Shown here one piece after another: positions 57,216 to 64,000 of a DNA stretch of 64,000 nt. Within the stretch, counting starts at the first letter, position 1. Every line of letters begins with the position of its first letter. The stretch covers positions 2,559,760 through 2,623,759 of the forward strand of contig NW_004450276.1 of NCBI RefSeq assembly GCF_000321225.1, written 5' to 3'. Position numbers and translations under genes: made by a program. Below the pieces are notes generated by a model. The model worked only from the letters and a program-made list of their open reading frames with translations. It was not told where the DNA came from and ran no database searches. The DNA is from Odobenus rosmarus divergens. Its lineage: Eukaryota; Chordata; Mammalia; Carnivora; Odobenidae.

Positions 57216-58389
57216 ACGGAATTGACGTAGAAAATGTCTTCCACTCAGTAGGTGAGCTGCTTGAGTTAGAGCTGAAAGGAGGTCAGGGAACCAAAGGTGA
57301 CATCATTTGGCCCTTTTGGTTCGCATCCTGGAGTCTTTTTCTTTTGTTTTGATAAAAGCCTTGTTTCTCCTCTTCACTTTCACTGTTGTCCATTCTGATT
57401 TTAGAAAGAGAGTTCCTGTAGTAAAGACACTGAGGGACGGGATTCCACTGTTCTTTCCTCCTCGTATGTTGTATACAGCTGATTCCCCTATACAGCTCCA
57501 CATCTAATGTGAGCAGTATTGGTTACAAACATGAGCCAAGCAAGGAGGAACATTCTGTATTTATGTCTTAGACTGTCAGAACATAAAATTATTATCTGTG
57601 GCCCCTGTTACTATATGCTAGCCTGCACCACACCTTCAGTTTTTTCTGTGTTTCAGTGTTTCCTCTTCCTAGGACTGCAGCCTTTGAAAAGTTAATGCAT
57701 AAAAGACATGAGATTTTTCATAGGATCCTCTGTAGAGTTGTACATTGAAAATTTATGTCTTCTAGAGATGAAAACACATATGCAATGCTTAAACTCTGTA
57801 TCCTCCAAGGAATAAAAGACCTTGAGGGAAATGAGAGACCATGCTAACATTAAAAAAGCAAAAACAAACAAACAAAAAACTTGGATCTACATTTTTGTGA
57901 TCAGAAACTCTCCTGAATAATGGAAAGATCTATTCAAGAAAATCCTATTTCTAGCAGTAAAACCAAGTCTGATTAAGACTATGTCTTCATTTAAAGGGCA
58001 CCATCATATACTGCTGGTTGCTGTTTAAAATGGTGCAGCCCATTTGGATGGTAATTTGGAACAGAATTTAAGAAAGTCTTGATAACTCATGGCTTACTCA
58101 TGCTACCTCTGGGAATCTGTCCCAAGGAAAGAATTCTAAATAGAAAGAGGCTTTTTGTATAAAGTTCTTTCAAAGTAGAATATTTGTGAAAAAAAATTAT
58201 AAACCTACCTAGCAAAAAAAGGTAATTAGTTGGAATAATTTTTAAATGGTATATTTAAAAAGCATATCATATAAATAGTATATTACTTTAAAAACTGGAA
58301 AAAAGTAAAATATGATTGTGGCCGTGGGAGTAAAATCTATAATATTTAAAGAAATTTCAAGGAAAAAATGGAAGCACCATCACTTTATC
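57216..58389. other. Unique-looking intron sequence (1.2 kb)
   Basis: AT-rich to the right, no exon. 57990-58160 (CACCATCATATACTGCTGGT, GGGAATCTGTCCCAAGG) may be a worn L1 piece. Confidence 0.4.
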
Positions 58390-58404
58390 AAGGATTGTGT
58401 TTCA

Positions 58405-59645
58405 CAAAAATAGACTCAAAATGGATGAAAGACCTAAATGTGAGTCAGGAATCCATCAAAATCCTAGAGAACACAGGAGCAACCTCTGTGACCTCAACCA
58501 CAGCAACTTCTTGCTAGACACATCTCCAAAGGCAAGGGAAACAAAGGTAAAAAATGAACTATTGGAACTTCATCAAGATAAAAAGCTTTTGCACAGCAAA
58601 GGGGAAATAGTCGACAAAACCAAAGACAACTGACAGAATGAGTAAAGATATTTGCAAATGTCTTAACAGATAAAGGGTTAGTATCCAAAATCTATAAAGA
58701 ACTTATCAAACTCAACACCTAAAGAACAAATAATCCAATCAAGAAATGGGCAGAAGACATGAACAGACATTTCTCCAAAGAAGTCATACAAATGGCCAAC
58801 AGACACATGAAAAAATGCTCAACATCACTTGGCATCAGGGAAATGCAAATCAAAACTACAATGAGAGACCACCTCACATCAGTCAGAATGGCTAAAATTA
58901 ACAAGTCAGGAAACGACAGATGTTGGCGAGGATGCAGAGAAAGGGAACCCTCCTACACTGTGGGTGGGAATGCAAGCTGGTGCAGCCCCTCTGGAAAACA
59001 GTATGGAAGTTCCTCAAAAAGTTGAAAATAAAGCTACCCTACGACCCAGCAATTGCACTACTGGGTGTTTACCCTAAAGATACAAATGGAGTGATCCGAA
59101 GGGGCACATGCACCCCAATGTTTATAGCAGCAATGTCCACAATAGCCAAACTATCAAAAGAGCCCAGATGTCCATAGACATATCAATGGATAGATGATGT
59201 GTTAATCTAGATACAGTGGAATACTACTCAGCCATCAAAAATATGAAATCTTGCCATTTGCAACAACCATGGATGGAACTAGAGGGTATTATGCTAAGCG
59301 AAATAATCAGAGAAAGACACTTATATGATCTCACTCATGTGGAATTTAAGAAACAAAACAGAGGATCATAGGGGAAGGGAGGGAAAAATAAAACAAGACG
59401 AAACCAGAGAGGGAGACAAACCATAAGAGACTCTTAATCGTAGGAAACAAAGTGAGGACTACTGGAGGGGAAGGAAGATGGGGAGATGGGGTAACTGGGT
59501 GATGGACATTAAGGAGGACATGTGATGTAATGAACATTGGGTATTATATAAGACTGATGAATATCACTGAACTCTACCTCTGAAACTAATAATACAATAT
59601 ATGTTAAATAATTGAATTTAAATTTAAAAAAATAAAAATTAAAAA
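58405..59645 (+). mobile_element. Carnivore LINE-1, 5'-truncated, sense, with intact target duplication
   Basis: About 1.2 kb: the ORF2 end (ATGGATGAAAGACCTAAATG, GACATGAACAGACATTTCTC, AACTACAATGAGAGACCACC, TACGACCCAGCAATTGCACT) followed by the 3' UTR (ACAAACCATAAGAGACTCTT, GGGTATTATATAAGACTGAT) and an A-rich tail. Perfect 15-bp target duplication AAGGATTGTGTTTCA at 58390-58404 and 59646-59660. ORF2 is broken by stops and frameshifts, so it is not active. Confidence 0.95.
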
Positions 59646-59713
59646 AAGGATTGTGTTTCAGTGGTAGAATTATAGGCAACTTTTTTTTCTTTCTTTTTTT
59701 AAAGTCCCTATTC

Positions 59714-59908
59714 CTAGGTGCCTGGGTGGCTTAGTTGGTTAAGCATCTGCCTTCAGCTCAGGTCATGATCCCAGGGTCCTGGGATCGAGTCCCGCATCAG
59801 GTTCCTTGCTCAGTAGGCAGCCTTCTTCTTCTCCCTCTGCCTGCCACTCCCCCTGCTTGTGCTCTCTCTCTCTCTCTCTGACAAATAAATAAATAAAATC
59901 TTTTTTAA
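59714..59908 (+). mobile_element. CAN-type SINE, sense
   Basis: Head TAGGTGCCTGGGTGGCTTAG, tail AAATAAATAAATAAAATC. Target duplication AAAGTCCCTATT at 59701-59712 and 59909-59920. Confidence 0.96.
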
Positions 59909-59920
59909 AAAGTCCCTATT

Positions 59921-60473
59921 TCCATTCGAGGAAAAGCACCTTCTATGTCATTAAAGATGATAGTGGATACCAAGGATCAGATTTCCTATCCTTATGTCCA
60001 CTCTGTGTCTACTGTGCCTTCATCCAGAATGTGGTAGCCTTTCTCAGTCTGCATATTGTGGATGGATCTGAGTGACTTCTTGGCTCTTAGCTTGGTCCTC
60101 AACCCAGACAACAATCCTGCGAACAGATTAACTATGGAAAATTTGGAAATAAAGATGGGCTTTTACTCCAAATCCCCATTTTTCCTCCCTGACAAGCCAG
60201 GCCAAAGAAGAGCTCCTTCAGTAGGGAGAAACTGCTCAGAAAAAGTCCATGTGCCCACATTGTGAAAAAACACAATGCCAGTTAAGACAGTAATACCGCT
60301 TTTCACCATTTCTGCGCTTACCTGTTTTTTCCTCACCTTGTAGATAAATGGGAATTGCCTAGATAGAGGACAAATACTTAACCTGTAAATTTGCAAAGCA
60401 TCAAATAGTGAAGGATGGCTTAATTCATGTGACCATCTTCAATGGCTGACCGAACTCAAGGATGAAAAATAAT
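59921..60473. other. Unique-looking intron sequence
   Basis: No repeat recognised; the 69-codon + and 77-codon - frames overlap here and have no domain. Confidence 0.35.
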
Positions 60474-60492
60474 AGAATTAAAGGTCATTGAT

Positions 60493-60697
60493 GGGCACCT
60501 GGGTGGCTCAGCCGGTTAGGTGTGTCCGACTCTTGGTTTCAGCTCAGGTCGTGATTTCAGGGTCGTGAGATCAAGCCCTGATTCAGGCTCCGCTCAGTGT
60601 GGAGTCTGCTTGAGACTCTATCCCCTCTCCCTGTGCCCCTCCCCTCTGTGCTCTCTCTCTCTCTCTTGCTCTCAAATAAATAAATCTTAAAAAAAAA
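60493..60697 (+). mobile_element. CAN-type SINE, sense
   Basis: Head GGGCACCTGGGTGGCTCAGC, tail AAATAAATAAATCTTA(n). Perfect 19-bp target duplication AGAATTAAAGGTCATTGAT at 60474-60492 and 60698-60716. Nearest sense SINE upstream of the first exon. Confidence 0.97.
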
Positions 60698-60716
60698 AGA
60701 ATTAAAGGTCATTGAT

Positions 60717-61171
60717 TTCATAATTCCCTGCAGCCATGAATTAGACATAGTCTCTGGTTCTTTCTTCACGCCAAACACTGTACTTCTAGAATTATGTCAT
60801 TATTCATTAAAGTAGCTGTTTGGGGTGGGAGTGGCAGTTACTAGGTCTTTTTCACTAAGACCAAAGAAGAACGGGGCACTTTATCCTTCTGTGTGTGTCT
60901 CCTGATTTCCGGTGGCTACAAGCTATTATGTTGTGAACACATGTTTCGGGACTTCATCTTCACCTTCATGACTTGTAGTGCTTTCAAAGAGAACAGTGGC
61001 CTTTCCCTAGTTCAGAAATGGGTGGTATGCGGTACGCAGCGCAAAGATTTCCTGTGCCGTGTTTGAGCTGTTTTGTGAGAAGGAACGCAGGTGGAAGAAA
61101 ACAACAATGACAGTAGATAATTCAGTGTATGTTGGGTGGTATCATGGGGAGAAAAGAGAGGAACTCAGTTG
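60717..61171. other. Unique-looking intron sequence just upstream of the first exon
   Basis: No repeat recognised. A chance frame (61059-61367) runs through the pyrimidine tract into the exon in the wrong frame. Confidence 0.4.
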
Positions 61172-61238
61172 TTTCTTTTTTCTTTTCTTTCTTTTCTTTT
61201 TTTTTTTTTACTTTTTTCTCCCTTTCTTTTCCTTCTTT
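61172..61238 (+). promoter_or_regulatory. 67-nt polypyrimidine tract before the CACNB2 SH3 exon
   Basis: All C or T from 61172 to 61238 except one A at 61210, running straight into the TAG acceptor at 61238-61240. Far longer than the usual 15-25 nt tract. It contains many CTTT and TTTCTTTT blocks, which are the kind of sites bound by PTB and U2AF2. Whether it affects exon use is inference. Confidence 0.8.
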
Positions 61239-61240
61239 AG

Positions 61241-61363
61241 ACAAAGCCCGTTGCATTTGCTGTTCGGACAAATGTCAGCTATAGTGCAGCCCACGAAGAT
61301 GATGTTCCGGTGCCAGGCATGGCCATCTCCTTCGAAGCAAAAGATTTTCTGCATGTTAAGGAA
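61241..61363 (+). CDS. CACNB2: CACNB2 internal exon: N-terminal half of the SH3 domain (calcium channel beta-2 subunit)
   Basis: Coding exon of 123 bp, 41 codons, entered and left in phase 0. It reads [11 protein letters not shown] at the start and ends F-L-H-V-K-E. The acceptor CTTTAG ends at 61240 and the donor GTAAGG starts at 61364. Known family role: the beta subunit is a cytosolic MAGUK-like protein that binds the AID helix of Cav1/Cav2 alpha-1 subunits through its guanylate-kinase domain and controls trafficking and gating; the SH3 domain supports this. The exon encodes the first SH3 strands and the RT-loop region. The [13 protein letters not shown] stretch matches beta-2 as I remember it; beta-4 differs there (Y-C-G-A-L-D-E-D). 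Nothing is broken in the frame. The exon before it, ending in the acidic linker, is not in the window. Confidence 0.95.
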
Positions 61364-63382
61364 GTAAGGAAAAGGATTTGAATTTCTGCCTGCATGCGTT
61401 TTCACCTTGAGACATCATTTCTTCTCTCTTATTGCTGTGACCTAGCATTGCACATAGCGCCACTTGTGTAACGTGCGCGGATGCAATGCCGCTCAACCTT
61501 TTCTAATATAAATATAACCTTTTTAAAGAAGAAAGAAGTCACAGGCATCCTGCACTAACTTCAGGGCTCCCCTGGGCTCTGTGACCCAGAAATTGGGAAT
61601 TACTGGAGTAGAGGATCCTTTTTTATGCATAACCTGTACTTTTTCTTTTAATTTTTAACCTTGGCTGTGTGTCGTTTTCCCCTCACGTCTCAAGTTTAAC
61701 CATCTGGGGAGGGTTAATGATAATACCTAGAATTCATGATCTCTCCTCTCTGCTGACAATGCCTGAACACAGACCACCGATGCCCTGGACCCTCCCTGGG
61801 TAGTGAATGTCTGCTGTGGAAGGGAGAATGGTAGGCCTTGGAGCTACTGAGGCAAAGGAGTAGAGAGCAGAACACTCCCTTTTTCTCCATGCCAAAAGTC
61901 TCCACCTGTCAGTTAACAATGACTCATATCCGTACACTGGAAAGATGCACCCTTAGTTAAGGTTTATTTTGAGTCAACATTTATCAGATGCCTGCTGTGC
62001 AGAACATGGTATGAAAAGAGCAGAAATTCCCCCTGAATGATATTCTCAGTGTGTGAGTATGAGGTTTCCTTGGTCCTGCAGGAATGAGAATTGGAGCGAC
62101 TTGCATCTGAGGGTTGATAGGTCATGAGGAGCATATGTAAACTTCAGTGCTCACTGTGATACGGGCTGTAAGTAAAGGAGGTGATGACGGCCAATTGAAA
62201 GAGCTTAGACTAGACTCCAGTAACAAAAATGTATTAAAAAAATAAATCCACACTCTAAAACTCTGTTTGGTAAAGAGGTAGAGAGGTACGTTTTTAGCCT
62301 CGACTCAAATACGTTTTTTTATATATGTAAGAAAAAAAAGCCCAGAGAATTTATTATTTTTTTTTAAGATTTTATTTATTTATTAGAGAGAGAGCACGAG
62401 CAGGGGGCAGGGAGCAAGGGCAGAGACAGAGGGAGAAGCAGACTCCCCACTGAACATGGAGCCCAAAGTGGGACTCGATCCCAGGACCCTGGGATCATGA
62501 CCTGAGTCGAAGGCAGCTGCTTAACCGACTGAGCCAGCCGGGCACCAGAGCCTACCACTTCATTAACTTTTAGAAAGAGATATGGATACTGGCTGGGAAG
62601 GAAAGATAGAAAAAGTTGTCAGAATTAATGACATGCCTGGAATCTGGCTTTACAACAGGAAGTTAGGTTAGTCCAGGGTCCCCTCCTGATGGCTGCTATT
62701 CGAAGAGAGATCTCTTTTCTACCATGGAAGGAAAAGAAAAAGAGAGTGGATAGTCTTCTTTGAAATGTTCAACAACAGACTGGAAAGATACCATTCAGTT
62801 GAGAGAAGTAAAACCAAATCATAAAGATTTAGGATAAATATTCTATCTGCAAGAGAGAAACTGTCAGCATCTACATGAGTGGAGAAATCCTCTGTGAATA
62901 CCATACCATAATCAGAAACCTGTTTGCACAGAGGGACATTTTGCTCTGACACAAGATATTTCAGATAGATTTTGGTTTTTCTCTCCCACTCTTAATATGT
63001 TTTAAGTAATCTGATTATAGAAGAGGCCTCTGTAGCACTCCCTAGTACCTAATGGTCTCTTGATAGGAAGGGCTGTTAATCTTTGAACCAGGGGAGGTGA
63101 TCCTACAGAAGCCGCGTTGGAATTCAGGCTAGTCTCAAAGCATAACGGTAAAGAGACAGGAGGGTCCAGCCTGCCGGTGGATTGTTGAGCTTGTTGACAG
63201 TACTTCACTCGTACATGCTCAACCACGAAACTCTTAGATAGAGTTTCTCCAGTTGTGATGTGGGGCATAGTTTACTGTAATTGCCATAACATGCCTCTCC
63301 ACCGAAAAAGTTAACGTAGAAGAAAATCTGAAGGCATGAACTTCTGTGCACTGATGTCAAACCAATGTGATTTTGTCTTTAG
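61364..63382 (+). other. CACNB2: CACNB2 intron between the two SH3 exons (2,019 bp)
   Basis: GT-AG intron with donor GTAAGG and acceptor TTTGTCTTTAG. It holds one antisense SINE at 62353-62547. The rest shows no recognisable gene, and nothing else I can assign beyond a weak L2-like patch near 61965-62010 (ATTTATCAGATGCCTGCTGTG). Confidence 0.93.
62353..62547 (-). mobile_element. CAN-type SINE, antisense, in the intron between the two exons
   Basis: T-run, AAGATTTTATTTATTTATTA start and GAGCCAGCCGGGCACCAG end. Target duplication not clear. Confidence 0.94.
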
Positions 63383-63519
63383 AAATTTAACAATGACTGG
63401 TGGATAGGACGATTGGTGAAAGAAGGCTGTGAAATCGGCTTCATTCCAAGCCCGGTGAAACTAGAAAATATGAGGCTGCAGCATGAACAGAGAGCCAAGC
63501 AAGGGAAATTCTACTCCAG
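63383..63519 (+). CDS. CACNB2: CACNB2 internal exon: rest of the SH3 core and start of the HOOK region
   Basis: Coding exon of 137 bp: 45 full codons plus the first two bases (AG) of a Ser or Arg codon completed in the next exon, outside the window. The acceptor TGTCTTTAG ends at 63382 and the donor GTATGA starts at 63520. The translation begins [11 protein letters not shown] and contains C-E-I-G-F-I-P-S-P, the tryptophan pair and closing strand typical of SH3 folds. The basic, glutamine-rich [19 protein letters not shown] follows and enters the variable HOOK linker before the guanylate-kinase domain. It joins in frame to the exon at 61241-61363 (…H-V-K-E / K-F-N-N…). Beta-4 has K-Y-N-N and R-L-E-N-I-R-I-Q here, so beta-2 fits better. 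A read-through frame past 63519 into the intron is not real coding sequence. Confidence 0.95.
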
Positions 63520-64000
63520 GTATGAGAAAAACAGCGTTTGTGTAAAAGTCCATGTTATATGGTCACTCGTGTCTTCCTGTTTTCTGTGTCCCACAGTCTT
63601 TATTATGTGTTGAAAAGCAGACTTGCGATACAGTTTAGTGATGGCATCCCAGCATCTGATTTTCATCTTATTTGGGACAGAATCAAATTAATTGTTCTCA
63701 TTAATAATAAAGGCATCGAGTATTAAGTTTGGGCTTCAGTGCAGAGGAAGTTCTAACGTTCTGATCTCTTACTGAAAACATTCTGGCCCTGAGCAGCCTT
63801 GGTGACTAATCCCGGTGTTGCTAGCTGCCCGGCAGGGTGGGGAGACATTTTAGACATGGTGGTCTTAGACATCACTGGCCACGAGCAGGTCTTGTGATCT
63901 GTTCATTTCATCCTCACTTGGGAAACTCAGTTTTCAGGTCTACCCATTGCTAAGCACTTACAGGGAAACCCAGTATGAAACCAGTTAAAAAACTGCCTTT
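63520..64000 (+). other. CACNB2: Start of the next CACNB2 intron
   Basis: Begins with the donor GTATGAG after the 63383-63519 exon and runs off the window. No repeat or exon is recognised in these 481 bases. Open frames here are intron read-through. Confidence 0.85.

Larger units (their letters stand above)
1..61240 (+). other. CACNB2: Long CACNB2 intron upstream of the first visible exon (5' end outside the window)
   Basis: No coding exon, splice-flanked frame or start of any known beta-2 N-terminal variant was recognised. The missing upstream exon encodes the linker containing S-A-D-S-Y-T-S-R-P, and that peptide is absent from all frames I could inspect. The interval is therefore read as intron of at least 61 kb, filled with transposon relics and unique sequence. 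An unrecognised gene or promoter nested in it cannot be excluded by eye. The intron reading is inference from the + strand exons at the right end and from knowing that this gene has very long 5' introns. Confidence 0.75.

Noticed and set aside
61059..61367. 102-codon + strand frame spanning the pyrimidine tract and the CACNB2 exon
   Set aside because: It reads the exon in the wrong frame; the F-rich part is just translated pyrimidines.

Overview
The window looks like a nuclear, mammalian, almost wholly intronic stretch from a carnivore. The lineage evidence is the repeats. There are more than 25 copies of a tRNA-Lys-derived CAN-type SINE (5' head GGGGCGCCTGGGTGGCTCAG, CT-rich middle, AATAAA-rich A tail), plus carnivore-type LINE-1 3' ends. 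The SINE subtype resembles those of dog-like (caniform) carnivores such as bears, seals or mustelids. That last step is recognition from memory, not an alignment, and I cannot name the species.

The only genuine coding sequence I can defend is two exons near the right end, both on the + strand: 61241-61363 (41 codons, phase 0 in and out) and 63383-63519 (45 codons plus 2 nt). Both have AG/GT splice signals and join in frame. Together they encode most of the SH3 core and the start of the HOOK region of a voltage-gated calcium-channel beta subunit; the sequence matches CACNB2 better than its paralogues. No upstream coding exon of that gene (the acidic linker before the SH3 domain, or any of the alternative N termini) was recognised, so 1-61240 is read as one very long intron, at least 61 kb, whose 5' end lies outside the window. 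The last 480 bases start the next intron.

Layout. 1-2440: antisense L1 broken up by SINEs, including a nested SINE pair. 2.4-13 kb: scattered SINEs, simple repeats, an ERVL-like LTR, DNA-transposon relics and mostly unique sequence. 13.9-15.3 kb: two MaLR LTRs facing each other, then a MIR. 15-27 kb: mostly unique, with MIR, L2, MER5-like and LTR relics. 27-31 kb: antisense L1 pieces, one with clear target-site duplications. 31-40 kb: sparse. 39991-40342: a near-perfect 176-bp tandem duplication with a G-run. 42-47 kb: L1 3' end, two MaLR LTRs and a possible class I LTR. 48.2-50.2 kb: an antisense L1 ORF2 relic carrying three whole SINEs and one SINE 'head' at a deletion scar. 50-60.7 kb: L2, L1, MIR and many SINEs, including a tandem SINE dimer and a 1.2-kb sense L1 with intact target-site duplications. 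61-64 kb: the CACNB2 exons.

No bacterial-type system, CRISPR array, tRNA/rRNA gene or intact retroviral gene was seen. Open frames of 60-159 codons across the window are chance frames or readings of SINE and L1 sequence. Nothing here is a convincing new biological system; the most checkable oddities are the young tandem duplication, the nested, dimeric and scar SINEs, and the unusually long polypyrimidine tract in front of the first exon.
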